DNA from: Klugiella xanthotipulae
Lineage (GTDB): Bacteria > Actinomycetota > Actinomycetes > Actinomycetales > Microbacteriaceae
Direction: 5' to 3'
Assembly (NCBI RefSeq): GCF_006716695.1
Contig: NZ_VFPN01000002.1
Location: 434,001 to 498,000 of the forward strand
DNA length: 64,000 nucleotides
The notes beneath the pieces were generated by a model that saw only the letters and a list, made by a program, of their open reading frames with translations, searched no databases and had not been told where the DNA came from. A program made the translations under genes and the position numbers. Positions 19,617 through 28,723 of the stretch are shown here, one piece after another. Every line of letters starts with the position of its first letter. The stretch's first letter is position 1.

Positions 19617-19638
19617 GCCGGTAGGGCTCACACGCGAG

Positions 19639-20706
19639 TTATGACACGCGGCGCAGCCACCACTTGGGCACTGACGGGTCAACGGTCATGGCCGCGCCCA
19701 TGCCCGCCGCGAAGAGACGCACGACCCCTCCTGCCGGAACCTGGACGTATGTCGAGGCGGTCCCGAGTGGAAAGTTCGCCGGAAAGGTCGCGCCGGCCTG
19801 AACGTTCCGAAAATTGGTCACTGCCGTCTCGCCGACCAGCACGCCGAACGCTGATTGCGTGAGGCTATGAACAACGGAGTACCCCACCTGGTAGAGGCCC
19901 GCCTTGGCGCAGACGAACCCGTTCGCGTACGTGACATCCGGAGCGGTTGAGAGGGCCGTCCACGCGGATGATGCCGAGATGCTGGCCCACACATCTTTCG
20001 GGGCCGAAAGCACCGCTGTGGTGCGCTGCATCAGTGTGACTCCGAAAGACGCGGGCTGCCATTCACCGCCGCGGCGGGTGTAGGAGGTGCCCGTGTCCAG
20101 AGCGTAGGCGGTCGCCCCGTTGTGCGGGGTCCACGCGGCCAGCTCGGTGCCGGTGCGCACCACGACGGTGCCACCGGCGGTTGCGGTAAAGGTGTACTTC
20201 TCGGTGATGTTCGCCGCGGTGATCGCGGTTGCCGCCCGGGCAACGCTCACCTGGGCGAGCACGAAAGCTCCATCCGGGATCTCCGGGGCCACCGGGGTAG
20301 CGGAGGGCGTCCCGGTGGTGCGGGAGATCTGTGCCCCCCGGAGGGAGAAGTGGCGTAGGTAGGAGCTCGGCGCGGGCTGGACCCAGATAACGTCGATGCG
20401 GGCAAGGGCGGCATCTGCGCGATCCAGCGGGACTCGCACAGCCGAGGTGTTGCCCACGGCGATGGCACCACCCCCGTGGGGGAGCACCGCTTCAAACGGG
20501 GCGACGGAGACAGCGGTAGTGACGCTGCCGTCGGTACCGACGGCGCTCTCCCCCGGGGTGACCAGGACGCTCGATTCGTTGCGGGGCAGCACCCCGGCAC
20601 GAAGGGTGCCACTGGTACTGCGGGCGATGAGCCCGGCGAGGCCGTTGCGGCTCTCGGTGAGGGCCACCAGGCCCGGGGCTGTGGGGAAACCGGGAAATGT
20701 TGTCAT
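19639..20706 (-). CDS. Phage tail-fibre-like protein, jelly-roll C-terminus
   Basis: A 355-residue protein lacking a signal peptide. The N-terminus (FPGFPTAPGLVALTESRNGL, ending in a RIDVIWVQP segment near residue 105) resembles the baseplate-attachment region of minor tail proteins of actinophages. Residues 150-240 are beta-rich with repeated Thr/Ala turns. The last 120 residues (TYANGFVCAKAGLYQVGY and FAAGMGAAMTVDP) look like a C1q/TNF-type jelly-roll typical of phage receptor-binding tips. The gene is downstream of a tailspike-like gene, 99 bases away, on the same strand. No capsid, terminase, portal, tape-measure, holin or integrase gene is nearby. This is either a phage remnant or a domesticated adhesin; the calls are by motif pattern and not verified by a search. 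Confidence 0.6.
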   Translation of the reverse strand: MTTFPGFPTAPGLVALTESRNGLAGLIARSTSGTLRAGVLPRNESSVLVTPGESAVGTDGSVTTAVSVAPFEAVLPHGGGAIAVGNTSAVRVPLDRADAALARIDVIWVQPAPSSYLRHFSLRGAQISRTTGTPSATPVAPEIPDGAFVLAQVSVARAATAITAANITEKYTFTATAGGTVVVRTGTELAAWTPHNGATAYALDTGTSYTRRGGEWQPASFGVTLMQRTTAVLSAPKDVWASISASSAWTALSTAPDVTYANGFVCAKAGLYQVGYSVVHSLTQSAFGVLVGETAVTNFRNVQAGATFPANFPLGTASTYVQVPAGGVVRLFAAGMGAAMTVDPSVPKWWLRRVS

Positions 20707-20805
20707 GGGGATGACCTTTCTGCGGCGGGGTATAGACCGCCGGTAAATATGGGGAAAAGATGGGGAAAATGGGAAGAAACCGATTTTCGGATACGGTGTG
20801 GCGTT

Positions 20806-23205
20806 CTATCCAAAAGCGTTAACAAACGCCTGGCGAATAAAATAGGTGTCGCCAGCCAGCCCGGCAGGAACGGGCAGGACAATCCGCACATGCGTCACCC
20901 GATCCGGATTCCATCCCGAGTACCAGGGCATATTGAGGCCCTGGTGTCCAACCGCACGCACCAGTTGGTAGCGGATCCAATCCGGTCCGTCTATCTCACC
21001 GGGAAACGCCGTGTGGTTGCGCTGCGCGACGGGCAGCGACATGGGGGTGGGCTTGAGGTCGATCGGGTTGCGCTTTCCGTAGGCACCGTTTGTTTTGGCC
21101 ACGATATGCCGATCCGATTCGTCGTACAGAGTACCGAGAATTGCACCCCCCGCGTCGAGGAACTCCATCCGAAAGTTTCGGATAACGGGAAGCTTCCCCT
21201 GGCCGTTTGGCTTGCCCCGCATCAGGAGGCTAATCCCAAACACCCGGAGCCGCGTTCGCACCGGGACGGTGAGGGTCAACGAGGAGGCACCATCCTTTTT
21301 CTGCGTGACCGTGAGCATATTACTGCCGGTACTGAGTTGGACGAAACCGGTAGCCTCCGTATATTGCGGCTCCCAGGTCACGGGGGGTCCGCCGGTCGCG
21401 GCGTTGGTGTGGGTGACCGCCACGTTGTCTCCGGACCAGGCATCCCGAATGATGGCCTTCTGTAGCCCTCCATCCCAGAGCTGATCGAGCGTGGGGTTCA
21501 GGCCCGCCATGGGAATAAACTCGTCCTCCGGGAAGAAGGCGGGGTCACTCACCGAGAGGTGCCCACCACCCTGGGACAGGGCAATCACCGACGGGGTCTT
21601 GATCTGGGACTGGTGCACGGCTACAACAGCCAGCTGGTCGATCTGGAACAGGTACGGGATCGGGTTGGCCCGCTGATCCGCCTCATAATAATTAATCGTG
21701 AGCAGCGAGTTGGTGATCTGGACGGATGCCGTACCACCCGCGTAGAGGTAGCAGCGAACCCGGTGCTTATCCACATTATTCACAAACTGCCCCTGCTTCG
21801 GGAACATCTCGTACTCGTGCAGCATCGGCGACCGCGGCGTATCCGCCGGGGAGGCGGGCGGCGGGTCGGCCGGCGTCTCCATATGGCACCCCACAAAATC
21901 AACCTGAGCCCCGTCATGCGCCCACAGCAACTGAGAAATCCAGTCAAAGGAGCAGTTAAAGAATTTGTAGGCTTGGTCGCACTCGATCAGGAGCGCCCAC
22001 GAGGTGCGGGAGTTGTTGGTAAAGTCGCACGCGTCATAGTAGATGCGCTCCCCACGGTCGGTGGTGGGGACTGTGGTCGTGGGCATTGAGCGGGTGGGGC
22101 TCAACAGCGGCATATGCGCGCAGGTGTCGTTGTAGCGGAACACACAGTTGCGAAAACCGAGCATGAACGTATAGGAACCGATCGTGTGCGCAATGTGGAA
22201 GCCCTCAAACACCATATGGGCGATGGTGTGGTGGGCATTCTTGCGCTGACCGTCCGACCATTTACCGTGCGCGTCTATCACGGAGGAGGCGGCACCCTCA
22301 ATCAAGAGACCGTTAACCGTCCTGCCTCTGCCCATAAATTTAATCCCCCCGCTCTGCCCTCGAATATTCATGGCCGGGGAGCCACCGGGGAAGGGGGCCG
22401 TCGAGAGCACCCTCACCGCGTAGGATTCCTTGGCCGGTGGGTTGGCGTCGAACCTCGTCGGTGCGAAGTCGGCATAGACCTCCGCACCCTGACCATGCAG
22501 TTCTACCCGGTAGAGGTCCCAGACGATCTGACTGGTGATTCGGTAGCGGCCGGAGGGGAAGAAAACGGTGGCGAAGCCGGTCCCCACGGCGAGGGCACGG
22601 GCAATCGCGGCGGTGTCATCAACCACCCCGTCACCGACGGCACCGAAGTCACGCACATTACGCACGGGACGCGCGGAGACCGTCTCCGTGGCACTTCGGT
22701 CCACCACGACCCCGGGAGCCGTGGTGACCGCCCCGCGGACGAGAGTGAAGGAGCGCACCTCAACCTGGTCGCCCAGCTGGGCGTTGTAGAGAGTCAGGCC
22801 GGTGAGGCTGTGACCCGTGGGAGCCGCCACCTCGATGGCCGCCGCAACCTGTGTCCACCCGGAGGTCAGCGGAATCGGGACCTCGCTGGCACTCGCAAAA
22901 GTGCCACCAATGCAGGGAATTGCGGAGAGCGCCACCTCGCCGCCCGTTCGGGGAGCCGTCGCCCGGACCTCCATAAACAGGGTGTACACCCCTCCGGTGA
23001 GGACCGGAGCAGGGCTGACCTCCATGGTGAGGGAGGGCGCGGCGGACGTGGGGGTTGCCGTGACGGCACCGATCAGGATCGGGATGCGCGGGGCGGCGGG
23101 GTCCTGCCCGGTGCGGACGGTGAAGAACTCGGGGTGATCGGTGGAGACCAGCCCGAAGGTGGGCTCTCCCTGGGCGGTGATTCCTTCGTGAATGAGTGTG
23201 GCCAT
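20806..23205 (-). CDS. Tailspike-like protein with pectate-lyase beta-helix
   Basis: A 799-residue protein. The ATG at 23203-23205 has AAAGGA just before it. Residues 1-160 form beta-rich repeats resembling carbohydrate-binding or galactose-binding-like modules (LTMEVSPAPVLTGGVYTLFM, then TQVAAAIEVAAPTGHS). The segment NVRDFGAVGDGVVDDTAA (183-200) is the hallmark start of the pectate-lyase-3/right-handed beta-helix fold used by tailspikes and polysaccharide depolymerases. The rest (about 200-560) has the repeated beta-strand pattern expected of a parallel helix. No signal peptide was seen, so secretion is unexplained. It may bind or degrade a surface glycan; that is inference. It is upstream of the tail-fibre-like gene. 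Confidence 0.65.
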   Translation of the reverse strand: MATLIHEGITAQGEPTFGLVSTDHPEFFTVRTGQDPAAPRIPILIGAVTATPTSAAPSLTMEVSPAPVLTGGVYTLFMEVRATAPRTGGEVALSAIPCIGGTFASASEVPIPLTSGWTQVAAAIEVAAPTGHSLTGLTLYNAQLGDQVEVRSFTLVRGAVTTAPGVVVDRSATETVSARPVRNVRDFGAVGDGVVDDTAAIARALAVGTGFATVFFPSGRYRITSQIVWDLYRVELHGQGAEVYADFAPTRFDANPPAKESYAVRVLSTAPFPGGSPAMNIRGQSGGIKFMGRGRTVNGLLIEGAASSVIDAHGKWSDGQRKNAHHTIAHMVFEGFHIAHTIGSYTFMLGFRNCVFRYNDTCAHMPLLSPTRSMPTTTVPTTDRGERIYYDACDFTNNSRTSWALLIECDQAYKFFNCSFDWISQLLWAHDGAQVDFVGCHMETPADPPPASPADTPRSPMLHEYEMFPKQGQFVNNVDKHRVRCYLYAGGTASVQITNSLLTINYYEADQRANPIPYLFQIDQLAVVAVHQSQIKTPSVIALSQGGGHLSVSDPAFFPEDEFIPMAGLNPTLDQLWDGGLQKAIIRDAWSGDNVAVTHTNAATGGPPVTWEPQYTEATGFVQLSTGSNMLTVTQKKDGASSLTLTVPVRTRLRVFGISLLMRGKPNGQGKLPVIRNFRMEFLDAGGAILGTLYDESDRHIVAKTNGAYGKRNPIDLKPTPMSLPVAQRNHTAFPGEIDGPDWIRYQLVRAVGHQGLNMPWYSGWNPDRVTHVRIVLPVPAGLAGDTYFIRQAFVNAFG

Positions 23206-23311
23206 AACATTTTCCTTTGGTGATGGTGAATGCGAGCATCCGTCGCGGGTGACGGGACACGCAACCGGTTGAATAAACCGATGGTGCGGGCTCACAGGCC
23301 ACCATACCGAT

Positions 23312-23333
23312 AGTATTGATATTATTCAACACT
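23312..23333. promoter_or_regulatory. AT-rich palindrome before the tailspike-like gene
   Basis: The stretch reads AGTATTGATATTATTCAACACT. It is an imperfect inverted repeat with TTGA and TCAA arms, in an AT-rich patch unlike the surrounding GC-rich DNA. It lies about 107 bases upstream of the tailspike start and could be an operator or promoter element. Other bases in this 216-base gap hold nothing recognised. Confidence 0.35.
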
Positions 23334-23375
23334 ATGGAGAATTTCTTCTTTTATTGAAGATAAGGCCGTTAACGA

Positions 23376-23411
23376 CGTGTGGGGCGCATCCTCACGGATA
23401 CGCCCCACACG
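23376..23411 (-). terminator. Terminator of the MetE-like gene
   Basis: CGTGTGGGGCG (23376-23386) pairs with CGCCCCACACG (23401-23411), an 11-base GC-rich stem with a 14-base loop. It lies just downstream of the MetE-like stop on the minus strand and upstream of the phage-like pair's promoter region. Confidence 0.75.
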
Positions 23412-23421
23412 ACACGGCTCG

Positions 23422-24624
23422 TTACGACCAGAGTCGCCGCGAGGCCAGCTCGGCCCCCTCGGCGAGGGTACGCAGCTTGGCGAGCGCGATATCCGGGTGA
23501 ACACGCCCGCCCAGGCCGCAGTCGGTTGAGGCCAGCACATTCTCCCGGCCCACAGCGCGCGCAAAACGTTCAATACGGTCCGCCACAAGTTCGGGATGCT
23601 CCACCACATTGGTCGCGTGGCTCACGATACCCGGCAGAATCAGCTTGCCCTCGGGCAGCGCCACCTCCTCCCACACCCGCCACTCATGCTCGTGACGCAC
23701 ATTGGCGGCCTCGAACGAGTAGGCCCCGGCGTTGATCTCCAGCATCACCTCGACGATATTTTTCATCTCAATATCGGTCGTGTGCGGGCCGTGCCAGCTG
23801 CCCCAGCACAGGTGGAAACGCACCTGCTCCTCGGGGATGCCGCGCAGCGCGTAGTTGAGCGCCTCCACCCGGATGCGGGTAAAAGCCTGATAGTCGGCCA
23901 CACTCGGCTCGGGTTCAATCTGGTCAAAGTTCTCGGCGATGGAGGGGTCGTCAATCTGGAGAATCAGACCGGCACCCGTGATCGCCAGGTACTCCTCGCG
24001 CAGCGCGTCGGCGCAGGCCCAGATGTACTCCTCCTGGGTAGCGTAGTGGTCATTACCAATGCGCGAGGCGCTGCCGGGCGAGAGCGAGGTGAGGAAACCC
24101 TCGGTGTACCCGGAAGCCTCCAGCCCCTTGCGGAAATTTCTCACGTCGCTCGCGATCGCCGCCTGGCCCGTGTAGCTGAGCGGCCCCACAACCTTCGGAA
24201 ACAGCTTGGGCTTACCCACAAAGATGCCCGACTCGGGGTCGCTGTAGGCCGCGGGAAAAAGGGCCCGGTCACGGCGAAAACCGAAACCTGTCAGCTGCAC
24301 GTTACCGGGTTCAGAGAGGGTGCGCTCGGTGACCCAAGCGGAAGACTCGTCAATCTCCAGCCCCGCGAGCCGATCAAATGAGTATGACCACCAAGCCCCG
24401 TAGTCCACAGCGCTCGACATTGATTTGCCGTACTCGCCATCGCCGGGAACCGTCACTCCCAGGCTCTTCTGGCGGGCAACGAGGTCAACAACGGCCTCGG
24501 TGAGCAGAGCGTCGAAGTTCTCGACGTTCCCCAACTCTTTCGCCGCATTGGCGGCGATCAGCTCGGGGGTTCGGGGCAGGCTACCCGCATGGGTAACCTG
24601 GATGTTGTCTGCACTGTTCAGCAT
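23422..24624 (-). CDS. Cobalamin-independent methionine synthase-like core methyltransferase
   Basis: A 400-residue single-domain member of the MetE C-terminal/UROD-like superfamily. The zinc and thiolate ligands of MetE are all present: His271 and Cys273 in HLCWGSWHG, Glu305 in FEAANVR, and Cys369 in STDCGLG. The N-terminal folate domain of MetE is missing, so it is a core-MetE type enzyme that may take a methyl group from another donor, or a related thiol-activating enzyme such as epoxyalkane:coenzyme M transferase. GEYGKS near residue 64 and QIDDPSIAE near 223 are also family-like. It has its own promoter region, starting 112 bases from the convergent/divergent RNA methyltransferase gene. 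Substrate unresolved. Confidence 0.8.
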   Translation of the reverse strand: MLNSADNIQVTHAGSLPRTPELIAANAAKELGNVENFDALLTEAVVDLVARQKSLGVTVPGDGEYGKSMSSAVDYGAWWSYSFDRLAGLEIDESSAWVTERTLSEPGNVQLTGFGFRRDRALFPAAYSDPESGIFVGKPKLFPKVVGPLSYTGQAAIASDVRNFRKGLEASGYTEGFLTSLSPGSASRIGNDHYATQEEYIWACADALREEYLAITGAGLILQIDDPSIAENFDQIEPEPSVADYQAFTRIRVEALNYALRGIPEEQVRFHLCWGSWHGPHTTDIEMKNIVEVMLEINAGAYSFEAANVRHEHEWRVWEEVALPEGKLILPGIVSHATNVVEHPELVADRIERFARAVGRENVLASTDCGLGGRVHPDIALAKLRTLAEGAELASRRLWS

Positions 24625-24736
24625 CTGTGGCCTCTCGTGTGGTGGCGGTCGCAGGCGTCACCGAGTGGTGGGCGAGGCTTCGCGGGGTGCACTGCGTGCC
24701 CCAATTCTGCCACAGCACCCGACGGCCAACACACGG

Positions 24737-26056
24737 TTACTCCGCCGACACGCTCCGAGAACCCAGCAGGTCACTGCGTACAAGCGTGGCAACAATCTCC
24801 ACGTGGTGAGTGTGCGGAAAAAGGTCAAACGCGCGCATCCCGGTAAGGGTGTAGCCGCCCGCGGTGAGGGTCGCGGCATCCCGAGCAAACGCGACCGGAT
24901 CGCACGCCACGTAAACAAGCTGCGCGGGGGCCAGGCTAATCAGCGCGGCACACACCTCACCGCCGGCACCAGAACGGGGCGGGTCAAGGATAATCGTGGC
25001 CGCACGCATCCGAGCAAGTTCGGCCGGGGTTGCCCCGCGCTGATAGTTCGCGAGGTAGCGGTCAACGCGGCCCGTCTGGGCGTACGCGCCGGGGCTGTCG
25101 GCCAGGTTGTCAGCGGCGCACTCGGTTGCGAGCACATCGGACTCAACGGTCGTGATACGGGTTTTCCCGGGGAACCGATCCAGCACCGCCGCGGCAAGCA
25201 GACCCACCCCGCCGTACAGGTCGAGATTGTCGGCAGCGGGGTCAAAAAGTGCGGGGTCAATGGCGTCCTGCACAGCGGCAGTCAACACGTCCGGGGCAGC
25301 CAGGTGGACCTGCCAGAAGCCCGTCTTGGACAGCTCGAATTCGCGCGACCCCACGCGCTCCCGGATGCGGGCTGCCCCCCGCTGCGGGCCGCGCGACCCC
25401 TCCGAGACGGCAACAAAGGGCGGGGAGGCGCTCGGCGCGATCACGTCGAGGGTCTGACCGGCGCGCACGGTTCCGGGCAAGCCCAGGGTGAGCATAGCCA
25501 CCTCGTGATGCGCAAGCGGGTAATCGGGAACCTCAACGACGGTGTGGGTGCGGGCAGCATACGGGCCGACGCGACCGGCGGCATCCGTGTGCAGGCTGAT
25601 CCGCGTGCGCCACCCCAGACCGTTGCACTCGTCGTCGCCGGGGGCCGCCTCAACCACAACCTCACGCTCAATACCCGCCATCCGCCGGAGCGAATCGGTA
25701 ATGACGCTCGCGAGGAGACGGCGCTGCTCGGCCAGGTCGATATGGCCAAACTCGGCACCGCCAGCCCGCTCGGCCGGGTCACGGTCAAGACTCGCGGCGG
25801 CCCAGACATGCTCACGGCGGTGCTCGGAGGCGGTGATCACGCGCACGGTCGATGCCCGCACGAAGCTCTTCTTGCGCGCCTCGGTCACCCGGGCCAGCAC
25901 CCGCTCACCGGGGATCGTATCGGCGACAAACACCACGCGCCCCCCGTAACGGGACACACAGACCCCGCCGTGGGCTACGTTGGTGATGTCGAGTTCAATC
26001 TCGTCACCCACCGCGATACTGGATGCTGCTGCCGTATTTATTGTCGCGTTCACCAA
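24737..26056 (-). CDS. Class I RNA 5-methyluridine methyltransferase (RumA/TrmA family)
   Basis: A 439-residue SAM-dependent tRNA/rRNA uracil-C5 methyltransferase. An N-terminal TRAM-type OB fold (about residues 15-60, GDEIELDITNVAHGGVCVSR) is followed by the helical region and the SAM-binding domain LDLYGGVGLLAAAVLDRF. The catalytic loop reads VYVACDPVAFARD in place of the usual YVSCNP; the nucleophilic Cys is kept. LDPPRSGAG is the base-binding motif. The Fe-S cysteine cluster of RumA is not obvious. It is divergent from Maf with 39 bases between starts. Whether it methylates 23S rRNA or tRNA cannot be told. Confidence 0.9.
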   Translation of the reverse strand: MVNATINTAAASSIAVGDEIELDITNVAHGGVCVSRYGGRVVFVADTIPGERVLARVTEARKKSFVRASTVRVITASEHRREHVWAAASLDRDPAERAGGAEFGHIDLAEQRRLLASVITDSLRRMAGIEREVVVEAAPGDDECNGLGWRTRISLHTDAAGRVGPYAARTHTVVEVPDYPLAHHEVAMLTLGLPGTVRAGQTLDVIAPSASPPFVAVSEGSRGPQRGAARIRERVGSREFELSKTGFWQVHLAAPDVLTAAVQDAIDPALFDPAADNLDLYGGVGLLAAAVLDRFPGKTRITTVESDVLATECAADNLADSPGAYAQTGRVDRYLANYQRGATPAELARMRAATIILDPPRSGAGGEVCAALISLAPAQLVYVACDPVAFARDAATLTAGGYTLTGMRAFDLFPHTHHVEIVATLVRSDLLGSRSVSAE

Positions 26057-26095
26057 TAGAGCATGTCACACTCGTTCAGCCCGAAGGGGACCTCC

Positions 26096-26752
26096 GTGCG
26101 GTTTTACCTCGCCTCCACCTCACCCGCCCGCCTCATGCTGCTGCGCTCAGCCGGTATTGAGCCCACGCTCCTGCCGTCACACGTTGATGAGGAGGCTACC
26201 GCCACCACCCACACGGCTGAACTCGGACGAGACCTCACCCCCGCCGAGCTCGTTCAGTTGCTCGCCCGGGCCAAGGCTGAGGCGGTGGTAACCTCGAAGA
26301 CCGTTTCGACCCGTAGCGGCGAAACAATCGACGGGCTGGTACTGGGCGGCGACTCCGCGTTTGTGCTCGACGAGATCATCTATGGCAAGCCACACGAGCC
26401 CGCCGTCGCCCGCGAGCGCTGGTTAGCTCAGCGCGGCCGCACCGGCACCCTCTACTCGGGACACTGGCTGATCGACCACTCGGGGGGCACGGTGCGCGGT
26501 GCCGTCGGCGCGGTGACGCGAGCCGAGGTGACGTTCAGCTCCGATATCACGGCGGCCGAGATTGACGCCTATATCGCCACAGGCGAGCCCCTCCAGGTGG
26601 CGGGGGCCTTCACCATTGACAGCCTGGGTGCCCCTTTCGTTGACGGCATCTCGGGAGACCCCAGCACGGTCGTAGGGATGTCACTACCCGCGCTCCGGCG
26701 GTTGGTGCGGGAACTCGGCCACGAGTGGACCTCCCTCTGGACGTCACCCTGA
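26096..26752 (+). CDS. maf: Maf-family nucleotide pyrophosphatase
   Basis: House-cleaning pyrophosphatase that hydrolyses non-canonical or modified nucleoside triphosphates. The GTG at 26096 is preceded by GAAGGGGA at a good distance, so I use it; the frame is open to ATG 26063. The 218-residue protein starts with the family signature LASTSPARLMLLRSAGI, then shows GGDSAFVLDE, the acidic region that binds metal, and AGAFTIDSLGAPFVDGISGDPSTVVGMSL, the C-terminal specificity region, with GDPS. It lies 131 bases before the carboxylase alpha gene, an association common in actinobacteria. The TTP/UTP or other preference is not decidable here. Confidence 0.9.
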   Translation: MRFYLASTSPARLMLLRSAGIEPTLLPSHVDEEATATTHTAELGRDLTPAELVQLLARAKAEAVVTSKTVSTRSGETIDGLVLGGDSAFVLDEIIYGKPHEPAVARERWLAQRGRTGTLYSGHWLIDHSGGTVRGAVGAVTRAEVTFSSDITAAEIDAYIATGEPLQVAGAFTIDSLGAPFVDGISGDPSTVVGMSLPALRRLVRELGHEWTSLWTSP

Positions 26753-26882
26753 TGTGACCGAGCCACACCCGGCGATATCCCACTCACCACGGGGCTTTTG
26801 TAGAATTCACATGCGTTTAGACATATTTTTTGTGTGCGATATCCAATTTTGTGCCTCCATAACCCAATAAGCTGAGTGCATT

Positions 26883-28652
26883 ATGCCGCGTATTTCGAAG
26901 GTTCTGATCGCCAACCGTGGCGAGATCGCCGTCCGTATCATCCGTGCCGCCGCCGATAGCGGGATCGCCTCCGTGGCGATCTACGCCGACCAGGACAGGG
27001 ATTCCCTGCACGCCACGCTCGCTGACGAGGCCTATGCCCTCGGTGGCAGCACGAGCGCAGAGACCTACCTGGTCATCGACAAGATTTTGGGCGTCGCCCG
27101 CCGGGCCGGCGCTGACGCCGTGCACCCGGGATACGGCTTTCTCGCCGAGAATGCCAACTTCGCCCGGGCGGTGATTAACGCAGGAATGGTCTGGATCGGC
27201 CCGAGCCCCGAGGCCATCGAGCAGCTGGGAGACAAAGTCTCGGCGCGACACGTCGCCGAGAAGGTGGGGGCCCCACTCGCACCGGGCACCCTAAACCCCG
27301 TCTCGGGAGCCGAGGAGGTGCTGGAATTCGTTGACCGGCACGGACTCCCCGTCGCTATCAAGGCAGCGTTTGGCGGTGGTGGGCGCGGCCTCAAGGTCGC
27401 CTACACTCGCGATGAGGTCGCCCAGCAGTTTGAGTCAGCCACGCGCGAGGCCATCACGGCGTTTGGCCGCGGCGAGTGCTTTGTCGAGAAGTACCTGGAG
27501 AAGCCCCGCCACGTCGAGACCCAGTGCCTCGCGGATGCCCACGGCAATGTTGTCGTTATCTCCACCCGCGATTGTTCCCTCCAGCGCCGCCATCAGAAGC
27601 TCGTCGAGGAGGCTCCGGCCCCCTTCCTCAGTGACGCACAGAACGCGGAGCTCTACCGGGCATCCAAGGCCATTCTGAAGGAGGTCGGCTACGTGGGGGC
27701 GGGCACCTGCGAGTTCCTCGTGGCACGGGACGGCACCGTTTCCTTCCTGGAGGTTAACACACGGCTCCAGGTGGAGCACCCCGTGTCCGAGGAGGTGACG
27801 GGGATCGACCTGGTGCGCGAACAGTTCCGCCTCGCCGAGGGCGGCGTACTCGACTACGACGACCCGGTTGCCACCGGCCACTCGTTCGAGTTCCGAATCA
27901 ACGGCGAGGACCCGGGCACGGGCTTCCTGCCCAGCCCCGGACCGATCACGCAGTTCCGCACCTTTGGTGGCCCCGGCATCCGCCTCGATAGCGGTGTAAC
28001 CCAGGGCGATGTGATCACGGGGGCGTTCGACTCCCTACTCGGCAAAATCATCGTCACGGGGGCCACGCGCGAGCAGGCCCTGGAACGCGCGCGCCGCGCC
28101 CTCGACGAGTTTGAGGTCGCGGGGTTACCCACCGTGCTCCCCTTCCACCGCAAGATCGTGCGAGACCCGGCGTTTGTCGCCGCCGACGGCACCTTTGGCG
28201 TGTACACGCTGTGGATCGAGAACGAGTTCGTGAACGACATCGAGCCGTGGTCTGGCCAGACGCACGGCCGGGTGGCGGCTTCGCCCTCCCGACAGAACGT
28301 GGTGGTCGAGGTCGCTGGTCGGCGCGTGGAGGTCACCCTCCCCACCTCGCTGCTGCCCGACACCGACCAGGGCCTCACCCGCGGCCCGGCCCCCAAACGC
28401 ACCCGCGGAGCCTCCGTCTCAACCGCAACGGGCGACTCGGTCAAAGCCCCGATGCAGGCCACGGTGGTCAAGACCGAGGTAACGGAGGGCCAGAGAGTAA
28501 CAGCCGGCGATCTCGTCGTCGTCTTGGAGGCCATGAAAATGGAGCAACCGCTCACCGCACACCGCGACGGTGTGATCGCGAACCTCAACGCCATGGCCGG
28601 GAGCACCGTGTCGAGCGGGCACGTCCTACTCAACATCGTTGACGGCGAATAG
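26883..28652 (+). CDS. accA: Acyl-CoA carboxylase alpha subunit (biotin carboxylase + carrier)
   Basis: The 589-residue fusion has an N-terminal biotin carboxylase half (residues 1-450) and a C-terminal biotinyl carrier domain. [18 protein letters not shown] opens the chain; [14 protein letters not shown] is the ATP-grasp glycine loop, and [14 protein letters not shown] follows. Lys552 in LEAMKMEQP is the biotinylation site used by BirA. It pairs with the beta and epsilon subunits at 11,609-13,488 to give malonyl-CoA or methylmalonyl-CoA. A strong hairpin terminator follows before lpdA. The upstream region has a weak Shine-Dalgarno site and a possible -10-like TAGAAT at 26,801. Confidence 0.95.
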   Translation: MPRISKVLIANRGEIAVRIIRAAADSGIASVAIYADQDRDSLHATLADEAYALGGSTSAETYLVIDKILGVARRAGADAVHPGYGFLAENANFARAVINAGMVWIGPSPEAIEQLGDKVSARHVAEKVGAPLAPGTLNPVSGAEEVLEFVDRHGLPVAIKAAFGGGGRGLKVAYTRDEVAQQFESATREAITAFGRGECFVEKYLEKPRHVETQCLADAHGNVVVISTRDCSLQRRHQKLVEEAPAPFLSDAQNAELYRASKAILKEVGYVGAGTCEFLVARDGTVSFLEVNTRLQVEHPVSEEVTGIDLVREQFRLAEGGVLDYDDPVATGHSFEFRINGEDPGTGFLPSPGPITQFRTFGGPGIRLDSGVTQGDVITGAFDSLLGKIIVTGATREQALERARRALDEFEVAGLPTVLPFHRKIVRDPAFVAADGTFGVYTLWIENEFVNDIEPWSGQTHGRVAASPSRQNVVVEVAGRRVEVTLPTSLLPDTDQGLTRGPAPKRTRGASVSTATGDSVKAPMQATVVKTEVTEGQRVTAGDLVVVLEAMKMEQPLTAHRDGVIANLNAMAGSTVSSGHVLLNIVDGE

Positions 28653-28667
28653 AGACAGCGCCCCACA

Positions 28668-28703
28668 GGGAGGCCCCGCACTCCTCGGAGCGCGGGGCCT
28701 CCC
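28668..28703. terminator. Bidirectional terminator between accA and lpdA
   Basis: GGGAGGCCCCGC (28668-28679) pairs with GCGGGGCCTCCC (28692-28703), a 12-base perfect stem with a 12-base loop, between two converging genes. Confidence 0.8.
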
Positions 28704-28723
28704 GCATCTACTGGGCGCGGGAA

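Noticed and set aside
22114-23223. 369-residue plus-strand open frame
   Set aside because: Antisense to the tailspike-like gene, rich in Gly/Arg/His, with no recognisable motif.
24625-24736. Riboswitch (SAM or cobalamin) before the MetE-like gene
   Set aside because: Only 112 bases separate the genes, and I found no conserved riboswitch core or multi-stem fold.
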